From: Mytilisepta virgata | Taxonomy: Eukaryota; Mollusca; Bivalvia; Mytilida; Mytilidae | Reading direction: 5' to 3' | DNA: 64,000 bases | Assembly: GCA_028015205.1 (NCBI GenBank) | Contig: JAPWFG010000022.1 | Span: 2,976,001 to 3,040,000, forward strand | Part shown: piece by piece, positions 55,997 to 64,000 of the stretch | Numbering within the stretch: the first letter of the stretch is position 1 | How the letters are laid out: every line of letters begins with the position of its first letter | The notes under the pieces: generated by a model | The model's input: the letters and a program-made list of their open reading frames with translations, nothing else | Told to the model about the DNA's origin: nothing | Database searches by the model: none | Translations under genes and position numbers: made by a program

Positions 55997-56062
55997 GGAC
56001 TTATCAGCGACGTCACAATATGAGAGCAGGACTTATTAGTGACGTCACAATGTGAGAGCAGA
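55997..56062. repeat. Tandem pair with cAMP-response-like GACGTCAC sites
   Basis: ggacttat-ag-gacgtcac followed by aat-tgagagca occurs twice in a row with a 34-bp period. The second copy contains TGACGTCA, a perfect CREB/ATF palindrome; the first has CGACGTCA. It may be regulatory or chance. Confidence 0.4.
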
Positions 56063-56150
56063 CGTTATGAAGCTTACCTCTAGGAGGACAAAAAACCGTA
56101 AAAAATGTCTTACACGAGTGACAAATATGTACAGAATTTGTACGATAAAC

Positions 56151-56311
56151 AGATTATCGCGTTTTCTGCATACATATATTGTAAAATATCAGCCGCTCGA
56201 CGTAATATGAATCTTTAAGGCTCGTTCGCTGCACTCACCTGCCAAAAATCTTCATATTGTGGCTCGCGGCAGATATTTTACAATATCAATGTGCAGAAAA
56301 CCTGATAATCT
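56151..56311. repeat. MITE-like element with ~45-bp TIRs
   Basis: agattatc at 56151 and gataatct ending at 56311 begin imperfect inverted arms containing gttttctgca and attgtaaaatatc. Total 161 bp. No target duplication is clear. Confidence 0.65.
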
Positions 56312-57139
56312 ATACATATATACTACATGTAAATATTTTGTGGTCAGAGTATTTTATTAGGTGTAAAAAAAATGGGAATATCCTCATTTACATCATGATG
56401 CCATAAAATGTTACCAGGTATCCTGCATTTAACATGTTTATCTTTGTACTAGTTAACATACCCCCCCCCTTTTTAAATTATTAAAACCTATCGTTTACAC
56501 TTTTCAGAGTATCATGATGTAAATAGGATATCCTTGTAGGGCCAATGCCCTCAGAGGTATATTCAAATACCAATACTTATTACCCTGTTGACTTTTCAAT
56601 TACCGCTATTCCCTAGATCAACAAGATTAAGTACTGTATGTACACACTACATAATAAATGTTGATAAGCAGTGGTCTGTGATATTTTACACGATGAAAGA
56701 AAGTGTCATACTGTAAGGACTTATAATGCAAAAGATTTTGTCAATAGCATCTTAATTGGATAATGATTAGCTGATAATGGAGATAAACCTACATGTAAGA
56801 TTGGTTTTACCAATACAAGCTAGTTTGTGTTTTGAGAGGCACTGATAAAAAACATTTGCATCCAAAAAATGTGAAGAAAAAAAAGATATATCTGTATGCT
56901 AGCAAAACATTATATGGAATTTTTATACTACAGAGAACATATTGGGATACAAAATTCCTGGATTCTAAAAATAATTTCTTGAAATTATACAAGACTGATT
57001 TGAATGTCACATATTTTTTTTATCCAGAAAAAAATTACAAAAGAATCATTTTTTTCTGGCTAATAATTTTTGTTTGGAATTTAGGCTATGTTAATCATTC
57101 TTTTGTCTGGAATTTCTGAGCCGATCATAAATAAATGTT

Positions 57140-57240
57140 TGGAAAATTTTCATTTCATAGACAAAAATTGTCTGGAATTCCGACATCTTCCATAGGGGGG
57201 GGGGGGGGGGGGGGCTACTGACTATTTCTGGAACAGCCCA
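57140..57240 (-). repeat. Dispersed repeat end with poly-G tract
   Basis: Contains attgtctggaattccgaca, a G run of about 18 (57197-57214) and ctatttctggaacagccca at the end. This is the inverse of the repeat start at about 24995. It sits directly against the Gypsy fragment. Confidence 0.65.
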
Positions 57241-57242
57241 TT

Positions 57243-57765
57243 GTAAATTCAAAAGGTATCACCCCAGACCCAGAGAAAGTGACAGCAATCAAGACATATC
57301 CAGTGCCTCTCAACCTCAAACAACTCGGAGCATTTTTGGGCTGTTCGGGGTACTATCGTCGATTCATAAAGGACTATTCCCGAATTGCGTCACCTCTGTA
57401 CGAACTTACAAAGAATGATATAGCTTTCGAATGGAATCTGAAATCTGCACTAATATCACCGACAATATTAGGCTTTCCTCGCTATGATCAACCATTCAAA
57501 CTATATACTGACGCTAGTTCATTTTCCGTTGGCGCTGTTCTATGTCAGGAACAAGATGGACTTGAACGTGTCATTAGCTTTGGGAAAATTCGCACGCTGG
57601 ATTGCGATAATTCAGTCTTACAATTTTGACGTGAAAGTCCGCCCTGGGCGTGAACATTCAAATGCCGATGGAGTTTCTCGCAGAACATACGACGACAAGA
57701 CCCTTCCACATGATGAATGGGATGAACTTCCGAACTTTGAATGTATCAGTCAAAATGTTGTGAAT
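57243..57765 (+). pseudogene. Ty3/Gypsy pol fragment (RT end and RNase H)
   Basis: The frame from 57243 reads through the RT thumb and RNase H region: GITPDPEKV, then LGCSGYYRRFIKDYS, then RYDQPFKLYTDASSFSVGAVL. A short deletion after IAFEW and a frameshift with a deletion near 57590 follow. The RNase H end continues in another frame (FDVKVRPGREHSNADGVSRR). It lacks protease, most of RT, integrase and LTRs. LINE F truncates it on the right. Confidence 0.85.
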
Positions 57766-57780
57766 GATTGATTGATTGAT

Positions 57781-58092
57781 TATTGTTTTACGCCGTGTGG
57801 GCGACATTTAAGCCATATCACGGCGAGAACTAATTAAATTAAGTTTGATTAAAACAAATACTATCTAAAAGCAAAGAACTATTTACAAATAATATTTAAG
57901 GAGAAAATAAAACAATAAAACAAGTATGAGACAAACTTTCAATATGTAAAATAATATCACAGAAGAAATTTTCAAAATAACAGAGTGACGAAATTTCAAA
58001 ATAATATCACAGATACGCTATTAAATAAAATAACATACAAAACATATGAACAAATTTAAACGTATTGGACTCTATTCAAGAATGCAGGCGGA
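57781..58092 (-). other. LINE F 3' UTR with conserved stem
   Basis: In minus reading it ends ...cgccgtg, about 20 bases, cacggcg, then the (CAAT)n tail. The 7-bp stem (57791-57797 with 57819-57825) is present at the same place in LINE C (28379-28385 with 28408-28414) and, with a compensatory change, in LINE D/E (37249-37255 with 37276-37282). Such 3' hairpins can be recognised by the element's RT; that is inference. Confidence 0.6.
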
Positions 58093-61000
58093 CTATATTC
58101 TTGAATACAGTCCAACATCTTTCAAATATTGTAAAATACGGTTGCCAGCAACCTTTGTAAATAAATCTTTCATATTGTTGACTGTGTAGTACCGACTTAT
58201 AATGTCGGATTTATCTACACAGTCAATTAAAAGATGTTTAATACTATGTCGACATTGACACGGAATACACTCAGGAGGCGGCTCATTCTCTAAAATAAAA
58301 GAATGAGTCGTCCTGGTGTGGCCAATGCGACATCTTGTTAAAACAACTTGGTCTCTCCGACTTTCGCCAAAGAAACAAACATTCTTGCCAACAGTTGGCT
58401 CTATAGAATGTAATTTATTGTCTGTAAGCAGATCCCACTGGGACTGCCACAGACGTAAAACATATTTGTATATTAAAGGTTTAAAATCAGAGTAAGGCAC
58501 TGACATATTAGTTATGGGATCATCTAAAGTATCCTTCGCTATTCTATCTACGACTGTGTTTCCCTTAATACCAATATGACTTGGTACCCAGAGAAAAATG
58601 ATTTCTTTGCCCATTTGGACAAGTCTTTTATAAAATTCAATAATATGGGCAATTAAAGGGTTTTTATATTTCTGACCTTCGATAGCCAATAAACATGAAA
58701 GCGAATCTGAACAAATAAGAAATTTAAGTTTTTCAGATGTTCTAGCAAACTTTAAAGCAAGAATTATGGCTCTGGCTTCAGCAGTAAAAATGGAACTGGA
58801 GGATGGAAGACGGAGAGTTGCTGCTTGCTGTCCATAGACAGCAGCGGCAGCCACTTTGTCCCCGTCCTTCGACCCATCAGTATAAATAGAATCATGAAAT
58901 TCAAACTTTGATTTTATTTCAGCAAAGTGTTGCTGAATAAGAATAGGGTTTGTTTCGGACTTTTTATGTTTTCTAAGGTCAAAAATAAAGATAGGTTTGG
59001 GTACAAGCCAAGGTGGTGATTGAGGTATATTAATGGGGGCAATTTCATCAAGGTTGATGTTAGAACCAGAAATATGTGGTTTCATCCGGACACCAAACGG
59101 AGGAATCTTATTTTCATGTTTTTCAAATATATCCTCATAGAGAGGATTGAAAACACAGTCGTAGGCAGGATTTGAAGGATATGCTTTTAGCTTGGTTAAG
59201 TATTGTAAACCAAGTTTTATCCGACGATTATAAAGAGACGGCTCGTTCGCCTCTACATACATACTCTCCACAGGAGACGTCCTGAACGCCCCCAAGGCCA
59301 AACGTAGGCCCTGGTGGTGAACAGTATCTAAAATTTGTATGTAGGATTTGCGAGCAGATCCATATATAATGGAACCATAATCAAGTTTTGATCGTATGAG
59401 CGATCGATATAAATTTAGCAATATGTTTTTATCAGCACCCCAGTCAGTGCTGGAAACAACTTTTAAAATATCCAATGCTTTGAAGCATTTAGCTTTAAGC
59501 ATTTTGATATGGGGTAGAAAGGTAAGTTTATTGTCAAACAGAATACCTAGAAATTTTGTTTCTTTGACGACTTTAATTGGAGAATTATAAATTTTTAGTT
59601 CGGGGTCCAAATGCAGTTTTCGTTTATTGCAAAAATGCATACATACTGTTTTTGAGTTGGAAAATTTAAAACCATTTTCCATAGCCCATTTTTCAATTTT
59701 ATTTAAAGACAGCTGTAGTTGTCTTTCAATATTGTTCATATTTTTAGCCCTATAACATATCAAAAAGTCATCTACATAGAGGGAGCCTTCAACATTTTGT
59801 TTTAATGTTTTAGCTAAACTGTTTATTTTTATACTAAATAAAGTGACGGAGAGGATACTTCCCTGAGGAACACCCATCTCTTGTTCAAAAGGGTCAGACA
59901 TGGTCGTGTTAACCTTTACCTTGAACTGTCTGTCTAAAAGAAAATTTTCAATGAAGGTAGGTAACCTACCTTTCAACCCCATATCATTTAAGTCTTTTAA
60001 AATGCCATATTTCCATGTGGTGTCGTAGGCTTTTTCCAGATCGAAAAAGACCGACACCACATTTTCACCTTTAGCAAACCCGTTGCGTATAAAGGATTCG
60101 AAGCGAACAAGATGATCCAACGTGCTTCTGCCTTGTCGGAACCCACACTGTATATTGGACAGGAGGCCATTCGCCTCTAGGAACCAGACAAGGCGGTCGT
60201 TGATCATCCGTTCCATTGTCTTACAAACGCAAATTGTGAGGGCAATTGGCCGATAATTCGACGGTTCAAAATGATCCTTCCCAGGTTTTGGAATAGGGAT
60301 AACTGTGGCAAGTTTCCAAATGGAAGGCAAGTCGCCAGTTTCCCATACATTATTAAGAAGATCTAAAAGCGTTTTAAGAGAAGTGTCAGGAAGGTGTTTC
60401 AAAAGTTTATAATGAATATCATCTGGGCCACATGCTGTGTCATGGGCTTTCGACAGAGAAATTTTCAGCTCATCCAAACAAAAAGGGCGGTTGTAATCTT
60501 CTAAATTGTTTGATTTAAAATTGAGTTTGTTTTTCTCAGTTCGGTTTTTAATCCTTTGGAATTCCTGGGAATAATTCAGAGAAGAAGAATGTTTTGAGAA
60601 TGTTTCACCGAGTTTATTCGAGATGTCATTTTCTGAAGTCAAAAGAGTTTGGCCATCTTTTAAATGGTGAAGATTGGTCTTTCTGTTTTTACCATTAATT
60701 TTTTGGATAAAATTCCAGACTTTATTCATAGGTGTATGAAAGTTTATTTTAGAGACGAAGTTTTGCCAAGACTTGCGTCTCTTTTGTTTAAATGTGCGAC
60801 GTGCTTTAGCACGGAATATACGAACATTACTGAGATTGTCAGAGGTTGGATTCATGTTGAACCGTCGTTCGGCCTTTTTCCTGTGTTTCGTAGCTTCCTC
60901 ACAGTCGTCATCGAACCAGGGTTTGCTTGGTTGTTTTGGATTTGTCGAGGTTTTAGGAATGGACCTCTCAGCTATCGATACTAACGTTTCATTAAATTTA

Positions 61001-61773
61001 AGGACTGGATTAATAGCATTATTAAAAGTCTCTTTCTTAAGTTCATCTCGACAGAGTTGCTCGAACAAAGGCCAATTGGCCTTGTCAAATTTCCAGCCAG
61101 CAACTCTCTCAGAGGAAGAGGGAAAAAGATTTTCCAAAATAATTGGAAAGTGATCACTTCCACACAAATCATCGTGGACCCGCCACGAGTAATCCAGTAA
61201 TAACGGAGGGTCACAAATAGTTAGATCGATAGCCGAGTAAGAACCATTTCCCGGGTGGAGATATGTATCTGAGCCATCGTTAAAAATGCACAAGCCTTCC
61301 TTGTTTAAGAAGTCTTCAACTTTTTTCCCTTTATCATTTTGGGAGTTACTGCCCCATATTGGATTGTGGGCGTTAAAATCGCCCATAAGGAGAAAAGGGG
61401 CTTGCAACTGATCTGTTAAAGATTTAAGTTGATTTATTTCCAAGGACATATTAGGGGGAAGATAGGCAGAACACAATGTCATAGTTTTTTGAAGAGAGAG
61501 TTTGACAGCAACTGCTTGTAATTCGGTATTAAGTTTTACTTGACTATGTATAATACCATTTTTAACCAGGATTGATGAGCCGCCAGCGGCTCTTTCATGC
61601 TTTTTAACTTGAGTGCTGTAAATCGAGTAATTTTTAATGTTTACATTATCGTTTTCTTTTAAATGTGTTTCCTGAAGACAAAAGGCAACAGGAAGGAAAG
61701 CTTGTACAAGTAACGATAGCTCTATTAAGTTAATTTTTAAACCCCGACAATTCCATTGTATTATGTTGTTTAT
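58093..61773 (-). CDS. LINE F ORF2 (endonuclease-RT-RNase H), fully open but start codon ATA
   Basis: Read from 61773 this is an uninterrupted 1,226-codon frame. Domains: endonuclease (residues about 1-230; QWNCRGLK, CLQETHLKE, GDFN with D132, SDH at 206-208), RT (about 480-740; RPIALT, D578 in FFDLEKAYD, YVDD at 666-669), RNase H (about 960-1090; D966 in YTDGS, E999, D1023) and a C-terminal Cys/His motif (CIPCQCRHSIKHLLIDC). The position equivalent to the ATG of A and C is ATA (61773-61771). The first in-frame ATG is at 61482, codon 98, which would remove the first endonuclease motifs. It may be translated by reinitiation at a non-AUG codon, or be inactive. Confidence 0.9.
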   Translation of the reverse strand: MNNIIQWNCRGLKINLIELSLLVQAFLPVAFCLQETHLKENDNVNIKNYSIYSTQVKKHERAAGGSSILVKNGIIHSQVKLNTELQAVAVKLSLQKTMTLCSAYLPPNMSLEINQLKSLTDQLQAPFLLMGDFNAHNPIWGSNSQNDKGKKVEDFLNKEGLCIFNDGSDTYLHPGNGSYSAIDLTICDPPLLLDYSWRVHDDLCGSDHFPIILENLFPSSSERVAGWKFDKANWPLFEQLCRDELKKETFNNAINPVLKFNETLVSIAERSIPKTSTNPKQPSKPWFDDDCEEATKHRKKAERRFNMNPTSDNLSNVRIFRAKARRTFKQKRRKSWQNFVSKINFHTPMNKVWNFIQKINGKNRKTNLHHLKDGQTLLTSENDISNKLGETFSKHSSSLNYSQEFQRIKNRTEKNKLNFKSNNLEDYNRPFCLDELKISLSKAHDTACGPDDIHYKLLKHLPDTSLKTLLDLLNNVWETGDLPSIWKLATVIPIPKPGKDHFEPSNYRPIALTICVCKTMERMINDRLVWFLEANGLLSNIQCGFRQGRSTLDHLVRFESFIRNGFAKGENVVSVFFDLEKAYDTTWKYGILKDLNDMGLKGRLPTFIENFLLDRQFKVKVNTTMSDPFEQEMGVPQGSILSVTLFSIKINSLAKTLKQNVEGSLYVDDFLICYRAKNMNNIERQLQLSLNKIEKWAMENGFKFSNSKTVCMHFCNKRKLHLDPELKIYNSPIKVVKETKFLGILFDNKLTFLPHIKMLKAKCFKALDILKVVSSTDWGADKNILLNLYRSLIRSKLDYGSIIYGSARKSYIQILDTVHHQGLRLALGAFRTSPVESMYVEANEPSLYNRRIKLGLQYLTKLKAYPSNPAYDCVFNPLYEDIFEKHENKIPPFGVRMKPHISGSNINLDEIAPINIPQSPPWLVPKPIFIFDLRKHKKSETNPILIQQHFAEIKSKFEFHDSIYTDGSKDGDKVAAAAVYGQQAATLRLPSSSSIFTAEARAIILALKFARTSEKLKFLICSDSLSCLLAIEGQKYKNPLIAHIIEFYKRLVQMGKEIIFLWVPSHIGIKGNTVVDRIAKDTLDDPITNMSVPYSDFKPLIYKYVLRLWQSQWDLLTDNKLHSIEPTVGKNVCFFGESRRDQVVLTRCRIGHTRTTHSFILENEPPPECIPCQCRHSIKHLLIDCVDKSDIISRYYTVNNMKDLFTKVAGNRILQYLKDVGLYSRI

Positions 61774-63437
61774 TTTGTTGGAGGACGGATGGGAGAATAG
61801 TTCTTCTTTGGGTGTTCACGGGAAGAACTTCTGTGTCGTCCATCCGAAGCTCTGGAATCAGTAACTGGGCGTGTGGAATCCACAGATGGTACTATTGGAT
61901 CCCCCCAGATTGACTGTATATCAGTGGTATCCATCTGCTCAGAGTCTTCATCGATATCATCGTCAAACTCTGAGCAGAGGTCTCGAAACTTGTTGAATTT
62001 TTGAGTTTTTTCAGCCTTCGAGAGGCGATTTGAACAGTTTTTGTTTTTTGACTTATCTTGTGATGAGGAACGTGCAGCTCTCTGTGTTGGTGACGGTTTC
62101 TGAGGTGACTTTTTGTTTGAGGATGTAGAAGACCTTTGTTTTGGAGTTGGTTTTTGCTGATTATTGACATTTGAAGAAAGAGAAGTGTCAGACGTTTGTG
62201 AACAATTGGATGAAGACTGTTTAGGATGAGAAGATTTTCCACTTGCTTTGTTGGGTTTGACGGTGAAAACCGGAAATTCTGTTCCGTCAGGCCAAGTGAA
62301 ATCAGTTTGAGTTCCAAAGGATCTATTGGTTGTAGATGATTTAACTTTGTCAGCGTATGATGTTGTAGGAGTAGAGTTGTTAGAGGCAGAGACCATTTTT
62401 TTTGCTTCCTGATAGCTTATACCCTTTTCTACTTTAGTTTTCTGAATATCAAGCTCTGTTTTGTAAAATTGGCAATTTCTGGAATTGGCCATATGATCTT
62501 GTCCGCAATTTACACATTTAACGTGGCCGTCACAATCAAAATTGGAGTGGCCCTCTACAGAACATTTGACACACTTTTCAGTACCTCTACATGAACTCTT
62601 ACCGTGCCCAAATTTCTGGCATTTGAAGCAACGGGTAGGGTTAGGTATGAAAGTGTCAACTTTGATTCTGTAGGGACCTATGAAGATATGTTCAGGCACA
62701 CGGGTAAGGTCAAAAGTGATGAGATAAGTGTTAAGTTTAATAATATTACCTTCATGTCGTTTTGTAAACCTTTTAACTTTGGAAACATTTTGAGATTTCA
62801 ATTCTTCACATGAACTCTTACCGTGCCCAAATTTCTGGCATTTGAAGCAACGGGTAGGGTTAGGTATGAAAGTGTCAACTTTGATTCTGTAGGGACCTAT
62901 GAAGATATGTTCAGGCACACGGGTAAGGTCAAAAGTGATGAGATAAGTGTTAAGTTTAATAATATTACCTTCATGTCGTTTTGTAAACCTTTTAACTTTG
63001 GAAACATTTTGAGATTTCAATTCTTCACATAAATCTTCTTCTGTCAAATCAGCTAAATCACGGTCTCTGTCTCTAATCACACCTTGGCATGAATTCAGTG
63101 ATCTATGAGGTGTAACAGAGATGTGGACATCAGAAATTGTTGTAAGAGAGAGTAAATTTTTGGACTGTTGTGATCTGAGACATTCAACTAGTAGATTTCC
63201 GTTTCTCATTTTTGTGACTTTTTTAAGTTGGCCGGCACAGCCTTGTAGTGTTTTTTGTATAACAAAAGGAGAAATTTTGGTGACAGGTTTTTGAGTGTTG
63301 ACTGATGTTATTACTAAAAATTTAGGAAAATTGTCCGAAAAAGTATTTGGCAACTTAGCTGCATGTTCCTCATCATCACTATTATCTAATTTACGTTTGT
63401 TTGTGGATTGGTTTTGTTTTTTATTTTGAAATTCCAT
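61770..63437 (-). CDS. LINE F ORF1, zinc-knuckle protein with internal duplication
   Basis: Starts at ATG 63437-63435 (attccatgg) and is open for 555 codons. Same plan as the other ORF1s, but a 219-bp exact tandem duplication adds 73 residues, including a second copy of the first zinc knuckle (CFKCQKFGHGKSSC), so four knuckles are encoded. The tail is rich in Ser, Lys and Gln and ends SPIRPPTK. The TAA stop at 61770-61772 overlaps the ATA start position of ORF2 as ATAA. Confidence 0.9.
   Translation of the reverse strand: MEFQNKKQNQSTNKRKLDNSDDEEHAAKLPNTFSDNFPKFLVITSVNTQKPVTKISPFVIQKTLQGCAGQLKKVTKMRNGNLLVECLRSQQSKNLLSLTTISDVHISVTPHRSLNSCQGVIRDRDRDLADLTEEDLCEELKSQNVSKVKRFTKRHEGNIIKLNTYLITFDLTRVPEHIFIGPYRIKVDTFIPNPTRCFKCQKFGHGKSSCEELKSQNVSKVKRFTKRHEGNIIKLNTYLITFDLTRVPEHIFIGPYRIKVDTFIPNPTRCFKCQKFGHGKSSCRGTEKCVKCSVEGHSNFDCDGHVKCVNCGQDHMANSRNCQFYKTELDIQKTKVEKGISYQEAKKMVSASNNSTPTTSYADKVKSSTTNRSFGTQTDFTWPDGTEFPVFTVKPNKASGKSSHPKQSSSNCSQTSDTSLSSNVNNQQKPTPKQRSSTSSNKKSPQKPSPTQRAARSSSQDKSKNKNCSNRLSKAEKTQKFNKFRDLCSEFDDDIDEDSEQMDTTDIQSIWGDPIVPSVDSTRPVTDSRASDGRHRSSSREHPKKNYSPIRPPTK
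62590..63027 (-). repeat. Exact 219-bp tandem duplication in LINE F ORF1
   Basis: 62590-62808 and 62809-63027 appear identical over 219 bp (73 codons), so the frame is kept. LINE B, the same subfamily, has one copy. Perfect identity means it is recent or an assembly effect. Confidence 0.88.
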
Positions 63438-64000
63438 GGTGAAATATATATGATTCGTTACCCTAGCTCCCCGCCCACCTCGGAGCAGCATCAACACGAT
63501 GTATGCTTGCCACATTTGCGACAAGCATGATGCATTCATCGCCTTGATGCACTCTAGCATCCATGATGGATACCAGAATACATCAAAGCGATGCACGCCT
63601 GCCACATCTGCGACAAGCACTAGGGATACTAGAATAAGATACTCGCATGGAGTACCTTTTAATGGGCGCAAGCCTTGTGCCAGGGGTTGCCCAGCAAGAC
63701 AACCGTCCAAGGTAACATCCACACGATTGACCCATGAGCCACCGCCTTTTTGAACCCAACCTAATAAATGGTACTATTGTTGTACATTTTGGAAACAGGT
63801 CAAGTTCAAGGGCTTGGCGTGACCAGCCGATTGATCAGGACCGGGCCCATCCGACCGCCCGTTTCAGATAAAGTAAGGGCCAAAGTGGCGTGTTTCAGCC
63901 ACCAGGATCCCGTCCTCTATCCTTACGGGTATCCACACACGGCAAACATGTGGCCTCATTAAGCCGAGGAAGCCTTGCCCCATGAGCCACCGCCTTCTCC
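63438..64000 (-). promoter_or_regulatory. LINE F 5' UTR (partial)
   Basis: Leader with the B/F-specific extra segment (about 63520-63620) and one module (63800-64000) ending at the window edge. The frame of ORF1 stays open upstream through much of this leader, with one in-frame ATG-containing stretch, but the ATG at 63437 has the better context and is shared with B. The true 5' end lies outside the window. Confidence 0.6.

Larger units (their letters stand above)
55146..57139. other. Non-coding, 3' UTR and repeats
   Basis: 3' UTR of the SAM-domain gene, then repeats. Two diverged copies of a unit (agggatga-actttg-atg followed by actat-agaa-gtgtg) lie at about 55448 and 55618. A C run is at about 56461-56469. 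No gene. Confidence 0.5.
57766..64000 (-). mobile_element. LINE F: near full-length I-like LINE, runs off the window
   Basis: Minus strand: tail (AATC)n at 57766-57780, 3' UTR to 58092, ORF2 (61773-58093), ORF1 (63437-61770) and 5' UTR to the window edge. ORF1 and ORF2 are both free of internal stops. It is the best preserved LINE here and a member of the same subfamily as B. Confidence 0.93.

Overview
This is a eukaryotic, AT-rich genomic window that looks like a bivalve mollusc, most likely a mussel (Mytilus-like). That is an inference from GT-AG introns, many diverged transposable elements, long poly-C/poly-G tracts, and tandem repeat families of the kind I associate with mussel genomes. 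There is no bacterial organisation. Most of the sequence is mobile DNA, much of it nested.

Layout. 1-2.4 kb: non-coding, with one weak acidic reading frame and a 104-bp hairpin. 2.4-6.0 kb: composite repeat block containing 166-, 126- and 162-bp tandem arrays. 6.27-7.38 kb: a two-exon gene for a secreted Cys-rich protein with 29-residue Thr/Ser repeats, cut off by a non-LTR retrotransposon. 7.38-15.66 kb: two truncated LINE copies (A on +, B on -) fused with their 5' ends facing outward. 16.32-24.69 kb: an apparently complete DNA transposon with about 278-bp terminal inverted repeats. It carries two convergent genes, a PHD-SWIM-YqaJ-like nuclease (spliced) and a THAP-domain DDE transposase; this combination fits the ISL2EU/IS4EU superfamily. 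25-28.4 kb: a hAT fossil and a frameshifted DDE transposase with SAP-like motifs, broken by LINE C (28.36-35.03 kb, minus strand).

35.86-55.15 kb: a four-exon host-like gene for a SAM-domain/coiled-coil protein, with all exon phases consistent. Its last intron (17.7 kb) holds a LINE (D/E, minus strand) flanked by a 13-bp target-site duplication. That LINE is split by a 10.7-kb element with 18-bp inverted ends and a 2-bp CA duplication. The 10.7-kb element itself contains a SINE, MITE-like elements and a LINE 3' fragment. 57.2-57.8 kb: a Ty3/Gypsy pol fragment. 57.77-64 kb: LINE F (minus strand), with a fully open ORF2 whose start codon is ATA instead of ATG and an ORF1 carrying an exact 219-bp internal duplication.

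The LINEs (A, B, C, D/E, F) share one plan where their ends are present: a 5' UTR (with related modules in A, C and F), ORF1 with three CCHC knuckles, ORF2 with endonuclease-RT-RNase H and a C-terminal Cys/His motif, and a 3' stem followed by an (AATC)n tail (seen in C, D/E and F). This places them in the I-like group (I/Nimb/R1-type). The strongest observations are the two-gene THAP/YqaJ transposon, the nested D/E insertion history, the ORF1-ORF2 ATGA junction and its shared loss in copies B and F, and a compensatory base change in the 3' stem.
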